Shown: positions 12,527 to 24,965 of the stretch, piece after piece
Layout: the number at the start of each line of letters is the position of its first letter
Position numbering within the stretch: position 1 is the first letter of the stretch
Translations under genes and position numbers: made by a program
Notes under the pieces: model-generated
Databases searched by the model: none
What the model saw: the letters and a program-made list of their open reading frames with translations, nothing else
Told to the model about the DNA's origin: nothing
Assembly: GCA_038503065.1 (NCBI GenBank)
Contig: JBCAMK010000004.1
Location: 1,873,001-1,937,000 of the forward strand
Length of the DNA stretch: 64,000 bases
DNA from: Paragyromitra xinjiangensis
Lineage: Eukaryota > Ascomycota > Pezizomycetes > Pezizales > Discinaceae
Direction: 5' to 3'

Positions 12527-13697
12527 ATTTTCTATCAAATTCCTTATTCTGTATATTTTCAAATGCCTACCTTGCAAAAGTGTCATAGTTTTCTTTTCTT
12601 CCTTTTGTTGTCATGCCTTTTTAAGATTTATATTCGAAAATTTCTGGTGGAGCGCACAATGAGTTTGGTCACTTTTTTGAGGATTTTTATTGTGAAAAGA
12701 GTTAGGTGATTTTTTTCTCTGCCAAATTTTAGGAGTATAACTACTCACTGTATAGATAGCTCTTAATTATATTTGCATCTGCATGCAATAACTATTTCTT
12801 GTGAATATCATACCACAGGTTAGAAACCCCCCTAAGTGATAGCTGATGTTGAGGGAGAAGATTCCAGAATAGAAAAGGGGGGCTCATACTCGGAACAGCT
12901 GCCCGGCACGCACGCACACACGCACAGCGATCTTGGTAGGGAATACGTAACAATAGGGTAAGCGAATACCCACGAGCAAAAGACCGATCGGGCTACCTGT
13001 AGAACGATGATATGATGAAATGAGTAATTAGAGGGGGAATATTCATCTTTAATGGCAGTGTTTACTATGATGAAAGGAAGACTTCTTTTAGTATTTATTA
13101 GGCCAGCAGAAAGGCGAGAGAACCAGATTTCATCCAATAAAGCCTTGACGGCTCCTTACGTGCAGCGATGAACATAGACAATGTAATCTTCTTCGGCTAT
13201 TAGCTGTGTTATAATTGGGAGCGAAAACTAAATATTCTCAGTGCTCCTGCAGAATCTTTGATATTAGGCCCCAACGGCCAACATTGTCAAATCTTCCGGT
13301 TGCCTTCCCACATTCAGGCCAGTCATAAGGGTTCCCACCTACATGTACTTCTCAACCATGGCCCACAAGTTAAATCTTGGCTTCAATGGAAAGTGTGGCG
13401 CTTATCGACCGCCCTTGCGCTAATTTATGCCCTAACTACTCCAAAGCCATCCATCCTAAAGTTCTTAGACAAGTTTCCAGTTTCCTGCATGCCATAACTA
13501 TAGGCTTTTTTCTAGAAATTCCCCTGGGCGTAGGCTGCTTTCTACAAACCCTTCAAGCCCTATCTAGCCAATTGCAAGCACATAACAACAACAACGTAAC
13601 ACAGGGTAGATCATATCCCCCATCACTCGAACTTAACCATACCCTCTGGGTAATATATTAGACCTATCCCCACCGGCCCCTCACTACAAAATACAAA

Positions 13698-13919
13698 ATG
13701 AGGAGTCCTTGGGCTAAAACTCCATATCAGTTGAAAAGTGCTGAAAGAGAGAAATTACCAGCTTGGGACGAAGCCAAGTATTGCCAGCAGCTTCACAAAA
13801 ACCAGGTAAAGGCCCGACATTAAATTTTGCCCCAAGTATTAGTCTCACGATCAACGTTTATTCGCTCTAAATAGGGTTTTGGGGTTGAGGTAGAGACAAT
13901 CCGTCAACACCCAATTTAG
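13698..13919 (+). CDS. Candidate small spliced gene (50 aa), function unknown
   Basis: Exon 13698-13805 (36 codons) ends in the strong donor context CAG|GTAAAG. A 69-nt intron ends TAAATAG at 13874, and a second exon 13875-13919 continues in frame for 14 codons to a TAG. The protein starts MRSPWAKTPYQLKSAEREKL, continues PAWDEAKYCQQLHKNQ and ends in GFGVEVETIRQHPI. The sequence looks like real protein and the splice phases agree. It may instead be the remains of a longer gene truncated by the TAG: a further good donor (GTAAGT) follows at about 13936. I do not recognise the family. Confidence 0.35.
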
Positions 13920-13979
13920 GAAGGATTGCCACGTGGTAAGTCGGTAGCGAGAAAACACAAGTACTCGGGCCAGGGTAGT

Positions 13980-14032
13980 GGAGATGGAATATCAGGTCAC
14001 CATAGAAAAATTGTGAGACCTGTTCCATCTCC
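13980..14032. repeat. Bulged hairpin (16-bp stem)
   Basis: GGAGATGGAA at 13980-13989 pairs perfectly with TTCCATCTCC at 14023-14032. After a 3-nt bulge, CAGGTC (13993-13998) pairs with GACCTG (14017-14022), leaving a short loop. It is just downstream of the candidate mini-gene. It could be a transcript structure or a tiny mobile-element remnant. Confidence 0.5.
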
Positions 14033-14849
14033 GTATGCTTGACCCAAGTATAAACCAGGAGAAAAAAACTCCTTTTAGAATACGCCTAAATATATGCCGA
14101 GAGAAATCATTAAATACCTTTAGCTACATGCCGTGTTTAGGCACTTGACCCCATCTACTGTTTCACGGTTGTTATTCTACTCGCTAAAAAAAAGTCCGGC
14201 CTCAGAGAACACTATCTCTTCTCTTACAGCAACTCTTCCCTTCATAATATTTATACGCATACATAATAGTTCCTCAGCACATAACTGTTTCTTCAAGTCC
14301 TTACATTTGTTTCCTCCCAATACAATCATCGTCCCATTTCTTTTCACAAATTTTCCCCCTCCCACACGAACAACACTATATGAACCTCCAACTTTAATCC
14401 CCATCTCATCTATCCATCCCCAATTCACCCACTCTTTGTCTGCCTGCCAATGCTGTCGTTTTTCGCAAAGATTAAGGCGTGTCTCGCAGTGCTCAGGTTT
14501 GAGAATCGGCTTGAGGTTTTCCTTGTAGGCGTGAAGGCCTCATCAACAACTATGCAAGTTGATCGTTCTCACTCTGGCAATTTTCTCGCTATTGGGTAGT
14601 ATTTCTCGGCCCGAAGCCGCCAAGTGCCGAAGGTTTGACAGGAGACGACAAATTTATGAGACCACTTATATTGCAAATATCCGTTGAGCAGGTTATAGCA
14701 CTAGGAAATAATACCCCCCCCCCCAATCCTTGTAGAAGAAAGGTCAAAGCCTTCTTAAGCTCTCACAAGACATTAACAGCCTAGGTGATTTTCTAATCAC
14801 CCTCCTACAAAGTTACTAGATAATAAGAAAATAAGAAAATCGCAAATCT

Positions 14850-16130
14850 CTATTCGCTATATTCATGCTCTCTAGAGTGCTGCATTTTCTCGATATGACC
14901 ACGGATGAATTCGTATACCATGAAAGTCACAGCCTTGTATTTCTTAGTCAGCACTAGTCAAGAATTAGCGGGAACAAAGGTTGTTTCACTTGTCCTGGAG
15001 CTACGCGCATAATTCTAGGAGTAATTCCCTGGTAAAATGCCCGAAACCCTTCGTGCTTGAACATATCCGCCGAAATAGCAACAATTCTTGTGAGAGCACT
15101 TTCACCTGGGACTGCCGTCGATCTCTGAAGTCGTGTTTCTAGGTTAAATAACACATCAATACTATTCCACAAATAGACCAATATGGGTAACAAACTGATA
15201 GTATCGATTGGCGCATTTGAGAGAGGTCCCATAGCTCCCGAAACCAATCCTAGAATTAGATGCTGATAACTTGGAAGCTCATTCAACTCTGATTGCAGCG
15301 ACTGCACATATTTCTTCATATAAGTATAAGCTGTGAAGTTGACAGCCTGGTTTGTGGCCTGTCTGACAGCTGTAAGAGTAACTCCACGATACAAAGTGAA
15401 GAATCCTTCTTCGCGGATGACGGTGTAGGCTGCATGTGCGGCGTTTCGGTACTTTGGGATGTCGAGAGGATCAGCCATGGAGTGGTGCTGAGCCTGTAAC
15501 CGGATTTTAACCACCTCCATAGGTGTTACCACCGCGACAGCTTCGGTTGCTCCAGCCAGGAGGCCAGCTGCATCATGTACGGATATCAGCATACAGTGGA
15601 GAGAAATTACGTCGCATTGTTGCGGGTATGTGGGATGGGGAGATTCATACACAAAAATACTGCCTTGGCTGAAACAGCGCCTGTTTCCGGACTGACCTTT
15701 GCTAAACTTTTGTAAAATTCGAAGCTTGAGAATCGGATGGCCATTTTGGGAACGATTCCAGTCACGACGGCTCCCAACCCCTTGTATAAGCCTAGCGGAG
15801 TCTCTCTTTTCACGATCTCTCTACCGACAGCGAAGAAACCCTTCCGTTTTACTCCCGGTGCACGATTGCGTCGAGATAGTTGCATCCGCACCTTTTTTCA
15901 AATTTCCAATTTTCGATATGTAAGTTTCTGTAGACCCGCCGAGCAAATCTAAAGGACATACCTTGATGGTATCTAGAGGGTGGCATGCTAGAGCCTCGCA
16001 AAGACCGGCCCCTCCTCCAGCTATGCGGAACGTCTGTTAAAATAGTTCTGAAAATATGATATGCGTAAAGGATAGTACCAATCAAGTTGACAGCTGCTGT
16101 TGGCTTTTTCCTTTGATCGGCTGACGGCAT
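14850..16130 (-). CDS. sfc1: Mitochondrial succinate/fumarate carrier (Sfc1/Acr1/AcuL)
   Basis: Inner-membrane carrier that exchanges cytosolic succinate for mitochondrial fumarate, needed for growth on acetate or ethanol. Six exons on the minus strand: 16079-16130, 15962-16020, 15651-15891, 15196-15567, 14990-15138 and 14850-14933, giving 318 aa (yeast Sfc1 has 322). All three carrier signatures are present: HPLDTIKVRMQ, TPMEVVKIRLQ and APIDTIKTRLQ, the first and third interrupted by introns. KGLGAVVTGIVPKMAIRFSS and RQATNQAVNFTAYTYMKKY are closest to the succinate/fumarate branch. The last exon (AVTFMVYEFIRGHIEKMQ) restores the sixth helix after RVAPGQ. It is divergent from coronin. Subfamily call from remembered family sequences; high confidence. 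Confidence 0.93.
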
Positions 16131-17469
16131 GGTTGTTTTGATGTTAAAAGAACACGGGAAAGGGTGCAGGAGAAGTGAATGAACAAAGAGATACAATCTT
16201 GAGGCCTATAAGGTACAGAATAGAAGGAAACCCGAAAAAATCGAAATCGAAGCCTTTAGGATTCAAGTGAGAACAGGTGAAGGTACATGTAGGTAGGAAA
16301 CCCAAGAACCGAGAATCCGGAAAACAAGCTACAATTATGATTAAGGTCTTCATCTCAGAGCCGAGAATGAGCCGAGAGACTCCGCTATTTGTCTTTTCTT
16401 CCTTCTCTCATGAAGTCCTATATTAGCTACACGCAGGTATCTGTCTTCCGGTCATTTGTAGGAATGTGACTCGAACAGGATCTGGCTCGGGCTAGCGGAG
16501 AGGGACGTCGTGATGTGGAAAGCAATACTAGTTAGATCTAAAATCTGGCAGACGTCATTGTGGTTGTTCCTCATAAACACACAGGTCCCTAAGAAACCAT
16601 TTCTATGGCCCGAGGTTGGGTCCGGACGGACGCGATCGGAGTTTCCCATGTTCATTTACCGCATCCAGCTCTCACATGCTTAGTGGCTTTGTCGGCAAAA
16701 CCAGAAACGAGTACCTTTCTTGAGTGCATGTGCTTCTAGGAGTTAATCATTTATCGAAGGAAATGATTATAAGCTCAGACTTAAAAGTGAGCTATTTCTT
16801 GGGACTTTATGTAAGGAACCCAACAAACACGTGGATGCCTCTCAGTAATCATCATTTTTTTAGCCCGAGAACATAATGTCCTCGGAGACCTCCTTGTCAA
16901 GAAGGCGAGCGCTGGTGAACTTTACCATATTTTTAGGATGCAAGCGATGGACGATCGGTAAACAGGTTCGCCTCCAAAGACAACCCAGATCCTCAGCCCT
17001 ATCGCACCACCACCACAACAAAAGTGAATCTATCTCACGTGGTACTTCCTCAGCTTGGACTGCCTATAGGCATCCACCACCCGGTGACATGAGGACGGAA
17101 ACTTGTTCCCCAGCGTATCCTATTTCACAGGGTAATACATTGCGCACAGCCATTTTCATCCAAACTGTATAGGTTTCGGTTTTAAATATGTCTCGGCCTA
17201 GTTGAGACGAAGTCGAGACAATAGGCAAATAATGTTGAGGCTGAGAGACTCATGGGGAATTCTTGTTGTGGCGGTGCTTCTTCCTCTTCTTTGCCAAGAG
17301 TGACAGGACACCCCCTTCAGTCTGCTGCCCATGCTCTTCTTGTCCCCCATCATCATCTGTGGTTGTTTTCACCTCTGCCTTCTATTCAGCTCTCAGCAAC
17401 AACTTCCAGGTTTTCCATCTCTATCTATTCGGATTTTTCTTCTTGAACTTTATTTTTTTGTCTTTCACA
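16131..17469. other. Divergent promoter region between sfc1 and coronin
   Basis: This 1.3-kb stretch separates two diverging genes. It has one TACATGTA (16284) and one CACGTG core near 16828. A 64-codon upstream ORF at 17252-17446, starting MGNSCCGG, lies in the likely coronin 5' UTR. The pyrimidine-rich bases just before 17470 suit a fungal core promoter. No other gene was found. Confidence 0.55.
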
Positions 17470-19623
17470 ATGGCTGGCCGTTTCGTGAGGTCTTCGAAGT
17501 ACCGTAAGTGAATTTCGATTAGTTCAAAGAAGCACAGCTGACGCAAGTCTCCAGGTCATGTTTATGGGAGATCAACCCGAAAAGTATTCTCTTCGTTCAC
17601 TTTTGGAAAATTCTCAAGATTGTCTTAACTAACACGGTGCCTATAAGGAACAATGCTATGATAACCTGTAATGCACCCTTACTTCCGTGAGAGACGGTTC
17701 ATCCTCTAACTCTCTCCTCCTGCAATAGCCACATCTCAAAGAATGCTTGGGATTCCAACATCATTAAGGCTAACCCATCATACCTCTCTGTCAACTGGGA
17801 GTCTGGCGGCGGTGGGGCTTTTGCTGTCATCCCACTTTCCCAACGTGGACGCCTACCAGAGTCAATTCCACTCTTCCGTGGCCATACTGCTCCCGTCCTT
17901 GACACAGACTGGTCGCCGTTCAACGACTCTTTGATCGCATCCGGATCTGATGACGGAAAGGTATTCATCTGGACGGTTCCGGAGAATTTTACCCTTCTTT
18001 CAGACGATGAAGATGGTCCGAAAGACGTTGAACCTGTGTCCCGACTTTCCGGCCATCAAAGGAAGGTTGGGCATGTCCTTTTTCATCCGACTGCCGAGAA
18101 TGTTCTGGCAACCTCATCGGGGGATTACACCGTGAAGCTATGGGATGTCTCCACCGGGGCCCCGCATCACACCCTCAAGCACAGCGAAGTTGTTCAATCC
18201 ATGTCTTGGTCTACCAATGGTTCATTGCTTGTCACTACCTGCCGCGACAAGAAACTTCGCATATGGGATCCGCGACAGGAGACGGCTGTCCATGAAGCGA
18301 CTGGACACACTGGCGCGAAAAATAGTCGCGCCGTTTGGATGACTGGCGTAGGAGATGACAAGATAGCCACCACGGGTTTCAGTAAGATGAGTGATCGCCA
18401 ACTTGGCCTATGGGATTTGCGATCTCTTGCAGACGGACCACTAAATGGGTTTGAGATGCTGGATACGATTTCGGGAGTATGCATGCCGTTCTGGGATGAA
18501 GGGACCAAGTGCATCTATTTAGCAGGAAAAGGGTGAGTTGTGCATGAAACGGAACTAAAAAAGCTAAAATAAAACCACGGGAATACTGATCATGGGGCAG
18601 CGATGGAAATATTCGGTACTTTGAGTACTCTAACGATGAATTCATCTTCTTGTCAGAATACAAAAGTGGAGATCCACAGCGTGGTATTGCTTTCCTCCCT
18701 AAGCGTGGTGTCGCGGTAAGTGAATTTCTATTGCTTGGTGCCGAGAAGAGCTCAATACACCCTCAAATCTATATACTGATCGAAATAGATCCATGAGAAT
18801 GAGGTTATGCGAGCATTTAAGACAGTTAACGACAGCTACATCGAGCCTATTTCCTTCATTGTCCCACGACGAGCGGAGACATTTCAAAGGTATCGTATAA
18901 ATTTGCGACCTCTATTCAGGAACTTCATGCTGATCACCTCTCGGTAGCGACATCTATCCCGAAGCATTTAGTGGTGAAGCGACTCTCACAGCTGAGGCAT
19001 GGTATTGCGGGGCCAACGCCGAACCTAAAATGTTCGACATGGAGACCCTCTACATTTCCGAGGGTCAGCCAGCCCCCACCCCAAAGACTCCCGTAGCTGT
19101 TCTTGCGACCCAGCCCCCACCGACAAAAACCATTGTTTCTCTCCCAAAGTCTGTCGCCGCTCCAGAGCCTGCAAAGACAGCCTCCAACACCACCAAAGAA
19201 ACGCCTAATTCAGCATCCGTCGGAGAGAAACGTGCTCCAAGTCCTATCCTCGTCGAGACTACTGCCAAGGTGGCCGACAAGATCCCGGAAATACCAAACT
19301 CATACACCCCGCCAGCTAAATTTGCCCTGGCTTCTACTAGAGAACCAATCCAGTCCATTGCATCGACCCCCGAGTCTACGGTAACACAAGCGCCTCCCGC
19401 GACCCCGCTGGACGCCAACATCGTAGAACAGCTAGCACGCATCACCTCACTGCTAGAAATCCAAAATAAGACGCTCGCTAGTCAGGACAAGCATATCGCG
19501 GAGTTGACTAAGGAGCTAGATACCCTAAAGAATAAGGTTGACGCGAGAGGCAGTGAGGAGAATAGTAGAAAGGATGAGATAATCAGAAAGCTGGAGCTGG
19601 AGCTGGAAGAAGCTAAATCCTAA
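17470..19623 (+). CDS. crn1: Coronin
   Basis: WD40 actin-binding protein that bundles actin and regulates Arp2/3 at cortical patches and endocytic sites. Seven exons: 17470-17503, 17555-17583, 17648-17667 (only 20 nt), 17729-18532, 18601-18715, 18789-18889 and 18948-19623, giving 592 aa. It starts with the coronin signature MAGRFVRSSKYRHVYG. Repeats of the beta-propeller are plain (WSPFNDSLIASGSDDGKVFIW, GHQRKVGHVLFHPTAENVL, SGDYTVKLWDV), followed by the coronin-specific region with MFDMETLYISEG. The linker at about residues 400-520 is Pro/Ala/Thr-rich and probably disordered. The last 60 or so residues form the expected coiled coil. Very secure. Confidence 0.96.
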
Positions 19624-20985
19624 CGCCCACTCGATATTTAGTTCCGTAAATGTACACTGCATTATGTTAAAAATTTGCGGACGTCCCAGCACGACAGGGA
19701 GGGGGTAAGAAATGGTTAGGTTTGGTAGCTGCGATCGAGTGATAGAAGGTGATTGCGAAACATAACCCAATGGGATGAAGGATACTGGATTCTTCGAGCG
19801 TTGTCGGAGAATCCGACAAGTTTTAGCGTGTATTTGACTACTTTATGCGCTGCTAGGCTCTACATTACTATTACAATCTGTTCGAGTATGTATCTTCTAA
19901 CTATATCCTGATATTTTTTATGTACTGTTTCCTGAGTGTATTGGCGAGCGATGAAGGCGGTTTGCGTTGAGTCCCAGTACAGATAAGCTTTTATGTATTT
20001 CTTAGTAGGAAGAAAAAATCATCAAAGCCTTAGCTAAAAACAAAGTTTCAGAAGATGGAATCAGCTTCCCTAAGATCTTGCAGTAACCCATAATCTATCA
20101 CATACTACCTTATCAAACGGGGTGATAGATCTAAAACTATTAATGAGATAATTATTAGAGCAGCGTTAGCCCAGTACTTAACTTACTACCCTTAGTAGCA
20201 GTAGATGGGGACAAGCCCGGAGTAGTGCCTACAGTACCAAAAAGAGGATGAGGTTCCTACTGAATTCCTGCAAAGCTCTCATTAATGTAAGGGCACTAGT
20301 ATTTTCCAAACAATCAACAATATTAGAAATCTTCGGCTTTAGGTGATAGGTATTTTAAGATAAACTTTGTTTCCATTATTTATCTCTATATGTCGATTTC
20401 CAAGCACACTTATTCCATACTGGACCTTCGAGAAAATGAAGTATTTGCACAACATTGAGGAAAATTCTGGCATGTTTCTATACCTTAACTAACCGAACAA
20501 ACCGGTTATATCCTATTTTTCCGCCTAAGTTTTGATTGCTACTCTCACTTGAAAATTTAACCTCTTGTCAAAGACCCCTAACCCTATTTTCAAGAATCAA
20601 AACTTTCATCTCTACATGTATCTATTAGTAGAGCGTTTGTGAGTCATCCCTCTCTATGTACATGAGGTAGTTGAGGGATATTTCCTTTGTTTTATCAAGT
20701 AAGAACTGCGGCTACTCCTGATGAACCACATGTGGTGATAGGTGATGTTCTCGTTGAAGTTCGTGAAGTTCGTGATAAAGATGCCTGCTAATAGCTGTGC
20801 TTAGTCTCATGCCTAGCTATAGGCCATAGATAATGAGAATGGGCTTGTACTCTATCTTCTTATCCTTGTGACTACATGTAGGTGCCTCGCTTGGTCATTT
20901 AACTCGCTTTAACGATTCAGCACTCAAGGCTATAAATTTTGGGAGAAAACCGCTACGAAAATATAAAAATCGAAGGCAATTACTA
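19624..20985. other. Intergenic region (1.4 kb)
   Basis: Tail-to-tail spacer between coronin and vps37. No gene was seen. It carries TACATGTA at 20613 and 20873, and the related 10-bp palindrome CCACATGTGG near 20726. Confidence 0.6.
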
Positions 20986-21743
20986 CTACCTCCACCCACT
21001 AACCCTTCCCTCATCCCACCTTTCCTTTCGTTCCTTCCTTAGATGATAAGTCTTTCTTGTTCCCCTATACTCCCTCACAAACTCACCAACATCCCTCCCA
21101 TCACCCCCGCCCTCCTCTAAAAATGATTCCGCCATAGCCTCGGCTACTACCTCCGCATCGCCAACAGCATTCACAAGCCGACTGTATAGTGCTGGCGACG
21201 AAAACGGCTGTAGAGATTGGTACATCTCCTTTTCGCGGTCACGCCACGCCCGCTCTAGTTTCCGAGCCTCGAGCAACGATCGCTCTGCAGCTTCACGACA
21301 AGCCGACAGTCGAGGCTCTAGTGCAGTTAAGCGTGCAGCAAGGTCCGCATTCCGTTGAAGACTACCCGAAATCTCATGCAAGCCCTGCACAGATGCAGGA
21401 TGTGTACTCGTGAAAAGCGCATCTAGAAGCTGTGGGGAACGCAGGAGGTATTTGAGGTCTTCAAGTCTATTCTCGTTTACGTCAGTTTCCTAAATTCTCG
21501 CGTGAAAGGGGGGAGGAGGGAGAGAGGGAGAATGAAGTACGATTTATTCTGCAAAATAGATGGAATAAAAGGTTCATTTGAGAGTGCTGGAGGTAGGGGT
21601 AGTGCTGGGGGAAGTGATAGGCCAGGGCCAGCAAGCATTGGCGAAGCTGTTCGAGAGCCCGCCGCTGAACTGACAGGCTTTGGGGGTGGCGCTGGGGGAA
21701 CATTCGGACCATAAGAAGAGCTGTATGATGATGGGGTTGACAT
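20986..21743 (-). CDS. vps37: ESCRT-I subunit Vps37 (Mod_r domain)
   Basis: Component of ESCRT-I, which sorts ubiquitinated cargo into multivesicular endosomes. Exons 21541-21743 and 20986-21466 (minus strand) encode 227 aa. The 74-nt intron is chosen because its acceptor follows an ACTGAC branch site by about 15 nt and restores the frame; a nearer acceptor at TTTAG breaks it. Residues 1 to about 65 are Pro/Ser-rich (PPAPPPKP). The rest is the helical Mod_r domain: LEDLKYLLRSPQLLDALFTS, a coiled-coil middle rich in Glu/Arg, and the C-terminal FVREYRGTRKTYHLRKERKERW, typical of Vps37 (the quoted stretch is split here by function, not by intron). An upstream in-frame ATG exists, but MSTPSSYSSSYGP is preferred. 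Confidence 0.88.
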
Positions 21744-23520
21744 TATGGCTTTTACGCGCGCACACGGGAGACTGAGTATCAAATTTGGACCGTTAGGCTT
21801 ATCAAAGGACCCTCCTCTTCCTCCTCCTCCTTCTCCTCTCTGGAACTTAGGCCAGAATAATATTCTAGGGCTGGTTTAAGAAAATAGGTTGGATGATGCA
21901 GCTCACAGAATGCAGGGTGAGTTTTGAGTCGATGGTGGAGATCAATAGAGTGAGGTCGTGATAAGGTGTGGATGACGAACATTAAGCTTATCGCGTTGTC
22001 GTAGCAACCAACCAACCACTGCCCTACAGCCTCACAACTCAGGAACACATTCTTAACTCCTCCCCCGCTTTTTCACCTTCAGCATCTTTTCCAAGACACG
22101 GCTTTACTGATGAAGTACATTGGCTGACAGAATCTGATTCCAGTTACCTAGAACAAGATTTCCCCACTTTCCTCGTCCGATGCTGTGGTAATCCACCAAT
22201 CGAAGCATGAAGCATACCCCGTCGCAAGCAATTACTTACTTGCTGATCAAATCAGGAGGAGAGCGAGAGAAGGAGAGAAAATGGGAGGAAGAGAATCACC
22301 TCGCTCCCTCCCTCACTCTCCCTATAGTCTAGTTGGCCAGTGGATGCTGCACACGCATAAAGTATACTTACCTAGTTCCACCGCAGAACTCCGGCCGGCA
22401 TCTGTCCCGTTTCGTCGGAGTCTCGCGCTAGCAATTCCCGACCCCCCCCCGGGCATCTGTAAAACGGCTTGCCCCAGCTTTTCTGAGAAATACAATTTAA
22501 TTCATAGAGAGTTAGGGTATTCTAGTATTTTACTTTGGAGAGTGGCTGTAGTGGAACAGGAGGCAGACCAAGGACTTGCAACTACATCCTAGCTACAATA
22601 CAGCCAGTCGGAGTCAGGAAGAAGGAGTATCCGGAAAACCGTCACAAATTGAGTAATTCCTTGGCCTCCCCGCATCCCCCCCCAGACTCGTTTACACCGT
22701 CATTCATGTGTTTATAGTCTAAAGATTAATGACATGCCTGAAGGTCTTTCCTTGCTGCTGATCGCCTGTCACCGGGGTGGAGGTAAACTTTAGCCGCCGT
22801 AGACCTGGGTGAGCTTTGTGGAGCAACCCCCCCCCTCCCCAGAGATTCAGGATCTGAATCGGTGCCCTACCCCTACAGTGAGTATGCAGGCGCTCTAAAT
22901 CTCTTGGAGCTAAACTTCTCTCACCTCCAAGCATGTATGTACCCCATCGTGACCTATGCTCTTGCTCCCTCTTCGAAACACAAGTGTGGGGATGCACGCA
23001 CCGGGATAATTCCTTATATGACACAAGTGCGACCGGAATCGGAGACACGGAGAGAGAGAAAGCACCTACAGAGTAAAAATAGATAACAAAAGAAACATAC
23101 AGAGACAAACGCGAGATAAAGGAAATAGATATAAAAAACAACCATAGATTTTCCCCTGTATTGCTAAAACCAAAAAGGCACATAAGAACCCAAAAGAAAA
23201 AGAAAAAAAAATACCGATTCCCGCCCAGAAATGCATTTGCCCGTATGCGCCCATGACCGCCCTAACCGAATCCTGTAGCTTGCCATCCGTTTCTTCCCTA
23301 TATCCCACAACACCGTCCCGCAGACGTGCTTGGAAAAGAAGTAACGTCTCTTCGTCCCAGGCTTGTCCGCATCGCTCAGTTTTTCTTTTTCTTTTCCTTT
23401 ATGTCTCCCGCCAAATAGGCAGCCCGCAGAAAAAGATAGGGAAGGATTGGTGCGGAAAAAGGTACTCCAAATGCAAATCTTGCTTGAAAATAAAAAATAC
23501 ATTCACTCCAGTCACTTCAA
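21744..23520. other. Intergenic region (1.8 kb)
   Basis: Promoter side of vps37 and 3' side of velC. No convincing gene. It contains short purine/pyrimidine tracts (CTCCT repeats near 21810, poly-C runs near 22442 and 22827) and AG-rich repeats near 23050. Open frames here overlap in several registers without family resemblance. Confidence 0.6.
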
Positions 23521-24965
23521 TCACGGGCCCCTTTTTCTCCGCTTTGGTTTCCCGGCTGCTGTTGAAGGTGCTTCATCCCCACTCCCATCATCATCCTTCC
23601 CACTGCCTCCCGGCACCCCAATTGCCTTTTCGTTGCCCTTTTTGACTGATATTGCACACCCTTGTCGCTTGAGAGCCTTTGTCAATGCCGTACTAGGCCG
23701 CATTCCCGGGAACTCTTTTGCCGTATAAACTGTAAATACTTCACTCATTGTTTCCGTTATTATTGGTGTGTAGCCCTCTGGTTGCAGGTCGCTGGGCTCA
23801 AGCCGCATTAGAACAAATCGTAACCGGTATTTGCCGTGTGTTCTGCACGATAGATCCGGGAAGCAGAAAAAGCAGCCCTCTTTCCCCTCCTCATCTTGGC
23901 CCACAAATGGTGAAGAAACCAGTGTACCCATCAGCCGCCGCGTCAGCCGTTTATCCATGCCTATCAGCGCAGTCTCGTCCGAATTTCCATCCGTACTCCA
24001 TAGAGTACAATGCACCACGTTGAAAGGATAACGCATCTCCATTGGGTCCGAGTGACCTGCTGGATCGTTTACTATGAGCTGGACAATTGGAGGTGGGTCA
24101 ATAACTCGTCGGTCTCGTTCACCAAAGCCGCATGCCCGAGCTGCCGCTGGTTGTTGCCGCACTTGGATTGTATAGCGTCCAGGACTATACATGTTAGCAA
24201 GACATTTGGTACGGTTTCCTTCCTTAGGGTACAAACGAACCTTGCCTGCGAGCGTTGTTCTCGCCTAGCGCTAACAGCATCATCCACCGAGGTAGGCGTA
24301 AATCTCGATGTATAATTTTGTTGCTGTTGTTGGTGCTGTTGCTCCACCATGAAATCATCTCCAACCGATCGTTTGGTCGTGTAAGTCGGCGAAGGAATCA
24401 TAGTGCTTAAGCTTGATCTAGCTGCTGGATTAGTCTCCAAGTCCCCCGAGGGGTGCGCGTACCAGCAATCAGCATACCTTCTTCGATCTAAATCCGAATC
24501 GAAACTAAACTTCCTCTCTTCAAACCCTCGTTCAGGGTTATTAAATGGAGCTGGTGAAGGGTACACCGAGGTGGCGGGTGAATTGTATGGCGGTTGCGGC
24601 ATAATACCACCATAGGGGGTGGTTGATACTCGTCGATCAAGTTTGTGGGGAGTTTGCAAGGGGCTGGGAGCATGCTGAGGAGGAGGATGCTGCGAAGGGA
24701 TGTGTGTCGATTGTTTTTGCTGACCAGGGGGTCGCGGTAATGTAGATCCTACGCTGCCAGAACTGGGGATTGCTAGAGGCGCCAATATAGGCCCGGAGAA
24801 ACGTTGAGATGTACCCGGATTATTGCCGAATATAGGCGGCGGAAGTTGTTGAGGAGGAGGAAATGCCGTTGGAGGCATAGGCCGAAGAGAATCGGCCATT
24901 GTCGATGATGATGGAGGTAATGTAGTCCGTGGATAGATGAGGGGAGGGGGTCTAGGCGACATCAT
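23521..24965 (-). CDS. velC: Velvet-domain regulator VelC
   Basis: Fungal nuclear regulator of development; in Aspergillus VelC promotes sexual fruiting. Exons 24241-24965 and 23521-24184 (minus strand) give 462 aa. The 56-nt intron has a GCTAAC branch site before its TATAG end. The N-terminal 240 residues are Pro/Ser-rich with a polyglutamine patch. The velvet domain starts near residue 244: PGRYTIQVRQQP, ACGFGERDRRVIDPPP, YPFNVVHCTLW, RLMGTLVSSPFVG, GCFFCFPDLSCRTHG, and FPGMRPSTALTKALKRQGC. The FNVVHCTLW and RLMGTLVSSPFVG segments fit VelC better than VelB (no large insertion) or VosA. The tail KPKRRKRGP is a probable nuclear signal. The start could also be a later Met (MADSLRP). No biosynthetic genes lie nearby. 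Confidence 0.82.

Larger units (their letters stand above)
12527..14849. other. Intergenic region (2.3 kb)
   Basis: Mostly non-coding. It holds a possible two-exon mini-gene at 13698-13919, a bulged hairpin at 13980-14032, one TACATGTA at 13340 and a poly-C run near 14711. The 3' end is the likely terminator region of sfc1. Confidence 0.55.

Noticed and set aside
16876..17172. 98-aa plus-strand frame between sfc1 and coronin
   Set aside because: No recognisable domain and a composition like random codons; it lies in a shared promoter region.
23521..24965. A secondary-metabolite cluster around velC
   Set aside because: No PKS, NRPS, terpene synthase, P450 or transporter genes are nearby. The CrtC-like gene 32 kb away is isolated.
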